Shown one piece after another: positions 1 to 6,947 of a stretch of 16,008 bases of DNA. Source of the DNA: an uncultured Synechococcus sp. Lineage in GTDB: Bacteria; Cyanobacteriota; Cyanobacteriia; PCC-6307; Cyanobiaceae. The first letter of the stretch is position 1, and every line of letters starts with the position of its first letter. The stretch spans positions 1 through 16,008 of the forward strand of contig CAJWAH010000011.1 of NCBI GenBank assembly GCA_913020095.1, written 5' to 3'. The notes beneath the pieces are model-generated. The model ran no database searches. It worked only from the letters and a program-made list of their open reading frames with translations, and had not been told where the DNA came from. Made by a program: the position numbers and the translations under genes.

Positions 1-475
1 CCAGGAAAACAGCCATCGCTGCAGACAGCGGAGCGCTGTAAGCGACGCAGATCCAAGGGCGCATGCCCAGGCGGTAGGAGAGTTCCCACTGACGACCCAT
101 ATAGGCCGAAATACCAATCAGGAAGTGGAAAACCACCAGCTGATAAGGGCCGCCGTTGTACAGCCACTCATCAAGAGTTGCCGCTTCCCAGATGGGATAG
201 AAGTGCAGGCCAATGGCATTACTGGAGGGGATAACAGCACCAGAAATGATGTTGTTCCCGTACAGGAAGGAGCCAGCAACAGGCTCACGGATGCCGTCGA
301 TATCAACCGGGGGAGCGGCGATGAAGGCAATGATGTAACAGATGGTCGCGGCCAGGAGGCAGGGGATCATCAGGACGCCGAACCAACCCACATAAATGCG
401 GTTGTCGGTGTTGGTGATCCACTGACAGAAGCTTTCCCAGCTACTCAGGCGACCACTGCGAACTGCGGTGGACAT
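1..475 (-). CDS. psbA: Photosystem II reaction centre protein D1, 5' part (runs off the left edge)
   Basis: D1 is the core photosystem II subunit that binds the primary electron-transfer cofactors and QB in the thylakoid membrane. About 158 N-terminal residues are present, starting [19 protein letters not shown] at the ATG at 475-473. The near-invariant stretches [49 protein letters not shown] and [17 protein letters not shown] are all visible, so the family call is certain. The gene is cut at base 1, so the TyrZ, Mn-cluster and QB-pocket residues lie outside the window. The residue equivalent to position 130 of standard numbering is Gln (Q129 here, because this N-terminus is one residue shorter), the form usually called D1:1 (low light, constitutive), as opposed to the Glu130 D1:2 form. 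The start has no clear Shine-Dalgarno sequence. The gene stands alone on its strand, with an AT-rich upstream region. Confidence 0.98.
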   Translation of the reverse strand, partial: MSTAVRSGRLSSWESFCQWITNTDNRIYVGWFGVLMIPCLLAATICYIIAFIAAPPVDIDGIREPVAGSFLYGNNIISGAVIPSSNAIGLHFYPIWEAATLDEWLYNGGPYQLVVFHFLIGISAYMGRQWELSYRLGMRPWICVAYSAPLSAAMAVFL

Positions 476-557
476 GAGGACAGTGTGATTTTGGATGTAT
501 GCAGCCAAGGAATGGCAGCCCTAACAAAGTACGCAAACGGAATCGCTAAGACAAATA

Positions 558-587
558 AAGTTACTCAAGTTTTTTAAGGGATGTAAA
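558..587 (-). promoter_or_regulatory. Possible psbA promoter
   Basis: The region upstream of psbA (roughly 536-600) is markedly AT-rich compared with its surroundings. On the minus strand a TTTACA (587-582) resembling a -35 box is followed after 18 bases by TAACTT (563-558), a poor -10 match. This would give a leader of about 75 bases. The assignment is inference; only the AT-richness and the -35-like hexamer are clear, and another nearby -10 is possible. Confidence 0.25.
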
Positions 588-614
588 GAGACCGATCCTT
601 TGAATCCCCGAGTG

Positions 615-1889
615 TTAACTAATATTTAGCGACGTTGAGGAATGTTGCTTGAACCAGCTGCTGGCTTGGTCGGCAAAGCCATTCCAATCCAAGCGCTCTT
701 GTTCAGCCGCCTCAGCAACAATCACCGGCAGGCGGGCTTTGAGTTGGGTCAACTCGCTGTCGGGAACGCCAGCAGCCAAAGCCAAGTAATCCGCCATCGC
801 CCGAGCTAGCACCCGCGTGAAATAAGCCGCCGCCAAGGCCTGGAGGGCACCGCCAACGAGCCATGTGGCGCCATGGAGCTTGAGCAACCCAGCCAACGCC
901 TGGCTGCCCCACTCCAGGGCCCCCAAACTCAGGGCGCAGCGGCCCAGTTCCATCGCTGCAGCTTGCAATTGCTCACTGGTCCACTGGCAACGCCAGAGCG
1001 CCGCCATCTCCTTGAGCAGCAGGCCATTAATCACCGCACTCAGCAACAAATCAGCGGAGGGAAGCGGCGAAGCAAACACAGCCGCCGCCACAATCCATTG
1101 ACTGCGCACCACCAGCGGCTGCAGGCGCTGACGGCGCTCAGCCTCCAATTCCGCCTGCCATTGCCCGTGCAGCTGACGCAAACAACGCAACTGGGTCTGC
1201 TGCCGTTGGCGCGCGAGCGACGGAAGCGAGATCGGCAGAGCTTCATTGCGCTGCCAGAGCTGAAAACGGGAACCCAACTGCGACGACCAAGCAGCCATCT
1301 GCTCCACGCTGCCCTCAGCAGGACCCAGCACCAGCAGGGGTAACTCCAAAGGCGCCGCTTCCAACCAGCGCAGATCGGCAGCACTGGGTGCAGCAGCCAA
1401 GGCATAAATGACCAAATCCGCCCGCAGCAGCTGCTCAGGCCAGGCCCAGCGCTCAGGGGCCAGTGGCAGGCTCTTGGCCAGGTGCAACTGAAGCGGAGCG
1501 CTGGATGGCAGCTTCTGCTTCAGCAGCTCCACCAATTCCAATTCGCTGGCTCCGGCCAGCACAACGTGGCGATCCGGGCGCTCGCCAAGCTGCTCAAGCT
1601 GCTGGAGTTGCTGCTGATGGTGCTGGCAGGGCAGCTCAAGGGCGTCGAATTGCTCCAGCAAGGCGCGGCAATGGACCAGCAAGGCTTGAGGGGATTGGGG
1701 CAGCCGGTCTTGCGGCTGTTGGCGCCGGCCGCCGATCCACCAGAGCCCAGCGGAAGCCGCCGCCAATAAGCCGAGGGAGCTGGCGCTGCCATGGAGAAGA
1801 TCACCAAGCACCACTCCACCCCCCAGCAGGGCTGAGCCCACAAGGGCTGGCTTCAGCCAAGGGCGAGTAGCAAGCGCGGGGATCGGCAT
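615..1889 (-). CDS. DUF697-type membrane protein with a degenerate GTPase-like domain
   Basis: The predicted protein has 424 residues from the ATG at 1889-1887; a TTG 13 codons further upstream (1928) would only add a Cys/Arg-rich extension, so I chose the ATG. Two hydrophobic segments lie at about residues 13-52. Residues about 105-230 resemble the layout of a small GTPase domain (a beta strand RHVVLAG, then ADLVIYALAAAP, then PLLVLG), but the P-loop Gly-Lys-Ser is absent (AGASELELVELL) and PLLVLG is not followed by an NKxD motif. Residues about 258-370 look like DUF697: SQWIVAAAVFASPLPSADLL, then LLKEMAALW, then small-residue helices. In cyanobacteria DUF697 is commonly joined to a working GTPase domain, so this looks like a paralogue that has lost nucleotide binding. 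Role unknown; a membrane-associated accessory function is a guess. It is divergent from the gene at 1959 and ends about 140 bases from psbA. Confidence 0.75.
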   Translation of the reverse strand: MPIPALATRPWLKPALVGSALLGGGVVLGDLLHGSASSLGLLAAASAGLWWIGGRRQQPQDRLPQSPQALLVHCRALLEQFDALELPCQHHQQQLQQLEQLGERPDRHVVLAGASELELVELLKQKLPSSAPLQLHLAKSLPLAPERWAWPEQLLRADLVIYALAAAPSAADLRWLEAAPLELPLLVLGPAEGSVEQMAAWSSQLGSRFQLWQRNEALPISLPSLARQRQQTQLRCLRQLHGQWQAELEAERRQRLQPLVVRSQWIVAAAVFASPLPSADLLLSAVINGLLLKEMAALWRCQWTSEQLQAAAMELGRCALSLGALEWGSQALAGLLKLHGATWLVGGALQALAAAYFTRVLARAMADYLALAAGVPDSELTQLKARLPVIVAEAAEQERLDWNGFADQASSWFKQHSSTSLNIS

Positions 1890-1958
1890 GAAACGGCGTT
1901 GACAGCCCCTGTCTAAGACCCCTCGCAAGGGATGGACGTTGTTTTTACCTTGGGAACG

Positions 1959-2456
1959 ATGGCATCGCCACTTCCGCCGCTACCCCGGTTGCACCTTCAG
2001 CTGAAACGCTGCTGGGAGATCCTGCTGGACGCACCGAGCTGGGATGGCGACCTGCCTGTCCCCGTGTTGGATCGCAGCTGGCTGCAGCTGGACATCCTCA
2101 GCATTGATGCGCTGCTGGGGCGATTCCCTGTGGACAGCTCAGCCCACGCACCGGAGTTGGTGCGCTTCCAGTCGCTGCTGGAGCAAGGAATGCCGGCCGA
2201 TGAAGCCGAACAACTGTGCTGGCAAGACTTTGGCCCTGAGGCCTGCCACCGGGCCCTGCGCCGCTTCTGGCAAGAACAACAGCAGCCCAGTTGCCTGTGG
2301 AGTCTTGAGGACTACCTCACCTTGATCGAGCGCTACCGGCGCACTCTCCACAGCGGCAAGCCTGAATTGCCACTTTTGGTCTTGCCGCGCCGCGACGGCA
2401 AACAACGGCTGAGCTGTCACTGGCTGCCCAAAACGACCGGCGATAGGCCAAACTGA
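1959..2456 (+). CDS. Conserved-looking hypothetical protein, first gene of the trpS unit
   Basis: The protein has 165 residues if translation starts at the ATG at 1959. An ATG at 1932 would add nine residues, but the intervening bases are T-rich and unlike the coding region, and its only purine-rich sequence directly abuts the start codon. I do not recognise the family. It is soluble and rich in Trp and Leu, with segments LQLKRCWEILLDAPSWDGDL, PVLDRSWLQLDILSIDALLG and SLEDYLTLIERYRRTLHSG, and a strand-like, basic C-terminus (PLLVLPRRDGKQRLSCHW). There is no signal peptide or membrane segment. Two features argue that it is a real gene: codon usage is like its neighbours, and it sits 22 bases upstream of the next gene in what appears to be a three-gene unit ending in trpS. 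No function is assigned. Confidence 0.72.
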   Translation: MASPLPPLPRLHLQLKRCWEILLDAPSWDGDLPVPVLDRSWLQLDILSIDALLGRFPVDSSAHAPELVRFQSLLEQGMPADEAEQLCWQDFGPEACHRALRRFWQEQQQPSCLWSLEDYLTLIERYRRTLHSGKPELPLLVLPRRDGKQRLSCHWLPKTTGDRPN

Positions 2457-2478
2457 GCCGCTGCAACGGGCAGGGTTG

Positions 2479-2976
2479 ATGGCCGATCAGGATCGGGAAC
2501 AGGGAGGACGCGGGCGCTCTCGCCAAGGAGGCCAGCGCGATGGTGCTGGCGGCTTCCGGATCCGCCTAAGCGATAACGAATTGCAGGCGGCCCGCACGCT
2601 GCAAGAAGCCTTTCAACTGCGCTCCACCGTGGCCGTGCTGGGTTTCTCCCTGCGCACCATGGCTGATCTGCTGGAGCAGGGGGCCCTTGATGAGGTGATC
2701 AGCCAGCAGAAGCGCAGCGGTGGCGGCCGTCCCCCCCGCGGCGAACGCCGTGGCGGCGATGGCCAGGGCCAGCGCGATGCACGCCCTAACCCCTTTGCCC
2801 GTCCCAGCAAGCCTGCGGCTCCAGAGCCTGAGCCCGAACCCGCAGCTGAAGAGCCCGCTGCGGAAGAACCTGCAGTGACAGCTGACGTTGAGGCAACCAC
2901 TGAGCCAGCTGCCGCAAGCGACGAAGCCAGCACTGAAGCTGCCACCGAGGCCACCAGCAACGAAGCGGAGGCCTGA
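2479..2976 (+). CDS. RGG-rich protein with a small central domain and acidic Ala/Glu tail
   Basis: The predicted product has 165 residues from the ATG at 2479; a TTG immediately before it is an unnecessary alternative. Three parts are visible. Residues 1-25 are Gly/Arg/Gln-rich with RG repeats (DREQGGRGRSRQGGQRDG). Residues about 27-76 form a compact, probably helical domain (FRIRLSDNELQAARTLQEAF, then LGFSLRTMADLLEQGALDEV). A second basic RGG segment follows (SGGGRPPRGERRGGDGQGQR), and from about residue 115 the tail is low-complexity Pro/Glu/Ala/Thr and strongly acidic. RGG tracts often bind RNA, so an RNA- or ribosome-associated role is plausible but unproven. Its TGA overlaps the trpS ATG by one base (TGATG), which suggests translational coupling. 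The family is not one I can name. Confidence 0.8.
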   Translation: MADQDREQGGRGRSRQGGQRDGAGGFRIRLSDNELQAARTLQEAFQLRSTVAVLGFSLRTMADLLEQGALDEVISQQKRSGGGRPPRGERRGGDGQGQRDARPNPFARPSKPAAPEPEPEPAAEEPAAEEPAVTADVEATTEPAAASDEASTEAATEATSNEAEA

Positions 2977-3998
2977 TGGCAAGACCCAGGGTGCTGTCGG
3001 GCGTTCAGCCCACAGGGTCTTTGCATCTCGGCAACTGGCTTGGAGCCATCCGCAATTGGGTGGATCTACAACGCAGCCACGACACCTTTTTTTGTGTCGT
3101 GGATCTGCATGCCATCACGGTCCCCCACGACCCGAAGCAACTCGCCGCCGACACGCGCTCCACGGCAGCGCTCTATTTGGCCTGCGGCATCGATCCGGAG
3201 CAGGCCACTGTCTTCGTGCAAAGCCAGGTGCCCGCCCACGCGGAACTGGCGTGGCTCCTCAACTGCGTCACGCCGTTGAACTGGCTTGAGCGGATGATCC
3301 AGTTCAAGGAAAAGGCCGTCAAACAGGGCGACAACGTGTCCGTGGGCCTGCTGGATTACCCGGTGTTGATGGCCGCCGACATCCTTCTCTATGACGCCGA
3401 CCAAGTGCCGGTTGGCGAAGATCAAAAACAGCACCTCGAACTCGCCCGAGACATTGCGCAGCAGCGGATCAATAGCCGCTTTGGCAGCGAGGAGACGCCG
3501 GTACTCAAGGTCCCCAAACCGATGATCATGAAAGAGGGGGCCCGTGTGATGAGCCTCACCGATGGCAGCGCCAAGATGAGCAAAAGCGATCCCAACGAGG
3601 GGGCGCGGATCAACCTGCTCGATCCACCGGAGCTGATCACCAAGAAGATCAAGCGCGCCAAAACAGACCCGGTGATGGGCTTGGAATTCGGCAACCCTGA
3701 GCGCCCTGAGGCCGACAACCTGCTGGGGCTCTATGCGCTGCTCAGCGGCCAGAGCCGTGAGCAGGTGTCCAGCGAATGCGCCGAGATGGGCTGGGGACGC
3801 TTCAAACCCCTACTCGCCGAGACCACGGTGGAGGCCCTCAGGCCGATTCAGCAGCGTTACAGCGAAATCAGTGCTGACCGCAGCGGCCTCGATCAGGTGC
3901 TGGCAGCGGGGCGGGAACGGGCTAGCGCGGTGGCCGAGCAAACCCTGCAACGGGTTCAAGAGGCCATGGGCTTCGCCAGACCCGCGACAGCTAATTAG
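2976..3998 (+). CDS. trpS: Tryptophanyl-tRNA synthetase
   Basis: This cytoplasmic class I aminoacyl-tRNA synthetase attaches tryptophan to tRNA-Trp. The 340-residue product has the normal bacterial length. The opening RPRVLSGVQPTGSLHLGNWL carries the HIGH-type ATP-binding motif as HLGN (residues 17-20). The GEDQ motif that follows DADQVPV lies at 147-150, and the KMSKS loop is perfect at residues 200-204. The C-terminal half is helical and contributes to anticodon recognition in this family. The start is fixed by the TGATG overlap with the upstream RGG-protein gene, so expression is probably coupled to it. Hairpins followed by a T-run lie about 30-85 bases downstream of the stop. Nothing appears truncated or altered. 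Confidence 0.98.
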   Translation: MARPRVLSGVQPTGSLHLGNWLGAIRNWVDLQRSHDTFFCVVDLHAITVPHDPKQLAADTRSTAALYLACGIDPEQATVFVQSQVPAHAELAWLLNCVTPLNWLERMIQFKEKAVKQGDNVSVGLLDYPVLMAADILLYDADQVPVGEDQKQHLELARDIAQQRINSRFGSEETPVLKVPKPMIMKEGARVMSLTDGSAKMSKSDPNEGARINLLDPPELITKKIKRAKTDPVMGLEFGNPERPEADNLLGLYALLSGQSREQVSSECAEMGWGRFKPLLAETTVEALRPIQQRYSEISADRSGLDQVLAAGRERASAVAEQTLQRVQEAMGFARPATAN

Positions 3999-4027
3999 TT
4001 TCTGAAGCAAAGATAAACAGAGGTAAT

Positions 4028-4083
4028 GGATGGGCGCTTCGGCGGGCGCCCTCATCAAACTTTCAGGCTCTAAAGCCCTTTTT
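4028..4083 (+). terminator. Two hairpins and a T-run after trpS, probable intrinsic terminator
   Basis: The first hairpin pairs GGGCGC (4032-4037) with GCGCCC (4046-4051), with an 8-base loop. The second pairs GGCT (4066-4069) with AGCC (4074-4077) around a CTAA loop and is followed, after one C, by five T residues at 4079-4083. The second with its T-run has the layout of a rho-independent terminator, but its stem is short. Confidence 0.5.
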
Positions 4084-4091
4084 CTCAACTC

Positions 4092-4108
4092 AGTCGCAGA
4101 CTGCGACT
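4092..4108. repeat. Perfect 7-bp inverted repeat with 3-base centre
   Basis: AGTCGCA (4092-4098), GAC, TGCGACT (4102-4108). It lies after the probable trpS terminator and about 130 bases upstream of the lysozyme-like gene. It has no T-run, so it is not an obvious terminator. It could be an operator, an mRNA leader stem or chance; the sequence does not decide. Confidence 0.45.
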
Positions 4109-4235
4109 TGCGCGTCTTGGGCCTTATCTGGATTCCGCTAGGACGGCGATCTCGGTTGGCAACCCTTTCCGCTCGGCGAAGCGTAAACAACCGTTAATTC
4201 GAAACACTGGCGGTCCGTCGATTAACAGCGACTGC

Positions 4236-4895
4236 ATGGATCTGGCCCTCACTCTGCGATCTGGTCTTGGCTTGAGCTTCTGCGCCCTCAGTGGCGCTCT
4301 GGTCATCACCACCGAAGGAAGTGCCTCCTACCTGCAATCCTCCATGGCCGCGCGGGTTCTGACTGCGCCTCAGGATCAAGCACGCCCGAGTTATGTGCTG
4401 ACCCCCGAGCGCAAAGCACTGCTCAACACCATTCGTTTTGCCGAAGGCACCTGGAAGAAGGGCTCTGATGTGGGCTACCGGGTGCTCTACGGAGGCTCCA
4501 CCTTCAGCAGCTTTGCGAAGCATCCCGAAAAGGTGATCGTTAAGCGCTACACCAGCGCTGCGGCCGGTGCTTATCAGTTTTTGCCTGGCACTTGGAAGAT
4601 GGCCTCCCGCAAGCTGGGACTGGGTGATTTCGGCCCCAGCAACCAGGACCAGGCCGCCCTGTTCTTGATTGAGCGCCGTGATGCCCTGGCGATGGCTGAT
4701 CAAGGAGAGCTGACACCGCAACTGCTGGCCAAGCTGGCTCCTGAATGGGCCTCACTGCCCACCCTGCAGTCGAAAAGCTTCTACGGCCAGCCAGTCAAAA
4801 AACACCAAGACCTCAAGGCCTTCTATGAGAAGAGCCTGGAGCAAGAGCGACGCCAAGCCGCTGGCATGGGCCCGATCAGCCTGCTGCTGAGCTAA
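4236..4895 (+). CDS. Exported lambda-lysozyme-like glycosidase (GH104-type muramidase)
   Basis: The 219-residue protein starts at the ATG at 4236; no Shine-Dalgarno sequence is evident. An N-terminal hydrophobic stretch (about residues 9-30, LGLSFCALSGALVITTEGSA) looks like a signal peptide or anchor. From residue 62 it follows the phage lambda R endolysin pattern: the probable catalytic glutamate in IRFAEGT (E70), GYRVLYGG, HPEK, SAAAGAYQFLPGTW (107-120), LGLGDFGPSNQDQAALFLI and EWASLP. Lambda R is a lytic transglycosylase acting on peptidoglycan MurNAc-GlcNAc bonds, so this enzyme probably cuts or remodels peptidoglycan in the periplasm. No holin, spanin or other phage gene is nearby, which argues for a domesticated host enzyme. 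Its stop is one base from the facing hslO stop. Confidence 0.88.
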   Translation: MDLALTLRSGLGLSFCALSGALVITTEGSASYLQSSMAARVLTAPQDQARPSYVLTPERKALLNTIRFAEGTWKKGSDVGYRVLYGGSTFSSFAKHPEKVIVKRYTSAAAGAYQFLPGTWKMASRKLGLGDFGPSNQDQAALFLIERRDALAMADQGELTPQLLAKLAPEWASLPTLQSKSFYGQPVKKHQDLKAFYEKSLEQERRQAAGMGPISLLLS

Positions 4896-4896
4896 C

Positions 4897-5805
4897 TCAA
4901 GCCGATTGGGGCAGCGCTTCAATCAGCGCTGCCAACTCCTCGGCGCTGAAGCGATACACCTCGCCGCAATAGTGGCAGGTGAGCTCAGCTCCGTTGTCCT
5001 TCTCGATCATGTCGGCGAGCTCCTCGGCGCCCAGCAGAGCGAGGGCACCTTCACTGCGCTCTCGCGTGCAGGGACAGAAGAACTCCACATGCTGCTCCGC
5101 CTGCTCATCGGCCAGCACCTCAGGGTCGAGATCGGGGAACACATCGCGCAGCAAGGCGCGCAAATCCCCTTCGCAAGCCTGCAGCCGCTGGGAAAAACCA
5201 GTGATCTCGCGGCAGCGGTCTTCCAGCAACGCCACCAAGGCAGGCTCACGGGCTGCCTTGGGCAGCACCTGCACCAACACACCTCCACTGCAGAGGATGC
5301 CGCTGGAATCGATGCGTTCTCCGACAAACACCGCTGAGGGGGTTTGTTCGGAATGCAGCAGATAAGAGGCCACGTCTTCGCCGATGCAGCCACTCACCAA
5401 CTCCACCGTGCTGCTGTAAGGGGGCCCTTGGCCCTCATCGCGCATCACATTCAGATAGCCCGTGCCCAGGGCTTGCTTGAAGTCAAAGCGGGCAGGGTCG
5501 CCAACGAGATCCAGCTCCAAGCTGGGGTTCCCCACGTAACCGCGCACCCGGCCATCTCGGCCGGCATCCACGCTCAGCCCTTTGAGGGGCCCATCGGATT
5601 GGGTTCGCAGGTTGACCCGGCCATGGGCCACCTTCATCGAGCTCGCCAGCAGCAGGCCAGCGGTCATGGCCCGACCTAGCAGGGCACTGGCCAAAAACGA
5701 GAGCTGATGGCGCTCACGGGCGATGCGACTGGTCTCGGTGGTGGACACCGCCACCAGACGAATGCCACCCCCTGCAGCCATGGCACGCACCAACCGATCA
5801 GCCAT
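4897..5805 (-). CDS. hslO: Hsp33 redox-regulated chaperone
   Basis: Hsp33 is a cytoplasmic holdase that is activated by oxidation of a zinc-bound cysteine centre. I chose the ATG at 5805-5803, giving 302 residues and the typical opening [20 protein letters not shown]; the reading frame stays open 25 codons further but lacks family-like sequence there. The N-terminal domain carries [15 protein letters not shown] and the [20 protein letters not shown] segment. The C-terminal redox switch is complete: C244-P-C246 and C277-H-Y-C280, i.e. CXC-X30-CXXC, so it should be functional. It overlaps the upstream ABC ATPase gene by 8 bases, so the two are very likely cotranscribed. It meets the lysozyme-like gene tail to tail with a single base between stops. 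Confidence 0.97.
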   Translation of the reverse strand: MADRLVRAMAAGGGIRLVAVSTTETSRIARERHQLSFLASALLGRAMTAGLLLASSMKVAHGRVNLRTQSDGPLKGLSVDAGRDGRVRGYVGNPSLELDLVGDPARFDFKQALGTGYLNVMRDEGQGPPYSSTVELVSGCIGEDVASYLLHSEQTPSAVFVGERIDSSGILCSGGVLVQVLPKAAREPALVALLEDRCREITGFSQRLQACEGDLRALLRDVFPDLDPEVLADEQAEQHVEFFCPCTRERSEGALALLGAEELADMIEKDNGAELTCHYCGEVYRFSAEELAALIEALPQSA

Positions 5806-6448
5806 GGGGAGCGCGCGAAAGGCTGAATGGTACGCAGCGTCCTTGCTGCAGGAGGTGGGAGGCCCCAGCCACAGAATCAAACCCCTCCGGTTCGTGGGTG
5901 ACGATGAGCACCAGCCGGTCGCGGGCCAGCTCGCCCACCAGGCTCACCATCTCCTGACGCACCGACCAATCCAGACCGGCCGTGGGCTCATCGAGCAACA
6001 AGATGCCTGGCTCACGCAGCAGCTGCACAGCCAGAGCCAAGCGCCGCTGCTGACCGCCACTGAGGCGTTCGGGCGCCTGGGTCAATGGCAAACCGGCCAA
6101 CCCCACTTGGGCTAAGGCCTGCTGCAAGCGTTCAGAGCTGAGGCGACGGTGCCCCAACTTGAGCTCTTGGCCCACCGTCAAACCAATGAAATGGCGCTCG
6201 GGGAATTGGAACACCAAACCACTGAGCCAGCGCCGTTGCCGGGCGGTGGTGGGGGACCCCTGCCAGCTGATCTGCCCCTGATCCGGGCTGGCCAAGCCAG
6301 CGATCAACTCCAGCAACGTTGTTTTGCCGCTGCCGCTGCGGCCCACCACCAAGGCCGGGCGCCCAGCAGACAGCTGCAAACTCACACCACGAAGGATCGC
6401 GGCCTCGGCTGCCGCCGGGTGATAAGCAACCTGATCAAGCTCCAGCAC
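5798..6448 (-). CDS. ABC transporter ATP-binding protein, plastid ABCI11/ECF-like
   Basis: This is a single nucleotide-binding domain of 216 residues with a complete motif set: Walker A GRSGSGKT (36-43), Q-loop FQFPER (80-85), signature LSGGQQRR (129-136), Walker [13 protein letters not shown] (149-160) and H-loop VTHE. The FQFPER...GLTV Q-loop context and the LDW after Walker B resemble the chloroplast protein ABCI11 (NAP14) and, more distantly, the ATPases of energy-coupling-factor metal/vitamin importers. A transport role is therefore likely, but the substrate is unknown and no T-component or S-component is adjacent. I prefer the GTG at 6448 (MLELDQVAY), which has GAGGA about nine bases upstream; a GTG at 6469 would add seven residues. 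The 3' end overlaps hslO by 8 bases. Confidence 0.85.
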   Translation of the reverse strand: MLELDQVAYHPAAAEAAILRGVSLQLSAGRPALVVGRSGSGKTTLLELIAGLASPDQGQISWQGSPTTARQRRWLSGLVFQFPERHFIGLTVGQELKLGHRRLSSERLQQALAQVGLAGLPLTQAPERLSGGQQRRLALAVQLLREPGILLLDEPTAGLDWSVRQEMVSLVGELARDRLVLIVTHEPEGFDSVAGASHLLQQGRCVPFSLSRAPHG

Positions 6449-6488
6449 CCTGTGGTGTCCTCGCCGCACAGAGACCTAGCTTGATGCC

Positions 6489-6932
6489 ATGGACGTCCAA
6501 TTTCGCGAATTCGACGCTTTCGATTGCTGGTTCTGGTTGCGGTTTCCCAACCCACCGGGGCAAGGCGAACGCCAATACATCGAAGAGCTGTTCAACAGCT
6601 GGTATTACCTCGGGCGCCTCGGCAGCTTCAACGCGGAGAACCTGCAGGTGCATGAGCAAGGCGCTGATGTGAGCTGGATGGCTTACGACAACGAGAGCGT
6701 CAGCGGCAGCTCCAATGCGTTGATGCACAACATCGGCGATATGGAATACAAGGACAACTGGGCGCGCATTTGGTGTGATCTGGGCACCAGCGATGGGGTG
6801 GGCCTCGATGCACTGATCAATGGCTTGCACAGCATCAATCGCGAGTACGTCGAGATCCTTGAGCTTCGGGTGGGCGGCATCAATGAGGACTGGCCAGCGG
6901 AAGCTGGCGATGAACGTTTTTTTGAAGACTGA
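6489..6932 (+). CDS. DUF3531 family protein
   Basis: The 147-residue protein has the features I associate with DUF3531, a family found in cyanobacteria and plant plastids: MDVQFREFDAFDCWFWLRF, ELFNSWYYLGRLGSFNAENL, NIGDMEYKDNWARIWCDLGT and a C-terminal LRVGG. It is acidic and Trp/Tyr-rich, with no signal peptide or membrane helix, so it is probably soluble and cytoplasmic. Its biochemical function is not known. It is divergent from the ABC ATPase gene (about 40 bases between starts) and 15 bases upstream of rsmE, so it probably shares a transcript with rsmE. Confidence 0.88.
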   Translation: MDVQFREFDAFDCWFWLRFPNPPGQGERQYIEELFNSWYYLGRLGSFNAENLQVHEQGADVSWMAYDNESVSGSSNALMHNIGDMEYKDNWARIWCDLGTSDGVGLDALINGLHSINREYVEILELRVGGINEDWPAEAGDERFFED

Positions 6933-6947
6933 GTTCACCAGCGCGTC

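Noticed and set aside
1920..1931. CCCT-CGCA-AGGG inverted repeat between the divergent genes at 1889 and 1959
   Set aside because: Only a 4-bp stem; too short to call an operator or terminator without comparative data.
5806..5880. 25-codon N-terminal extension of hslO
   Set aside because: It overlaps the ABC ATPase gene and is unlike the Hsp33 N-terminus, which begins naturally at the ATG at 5805.
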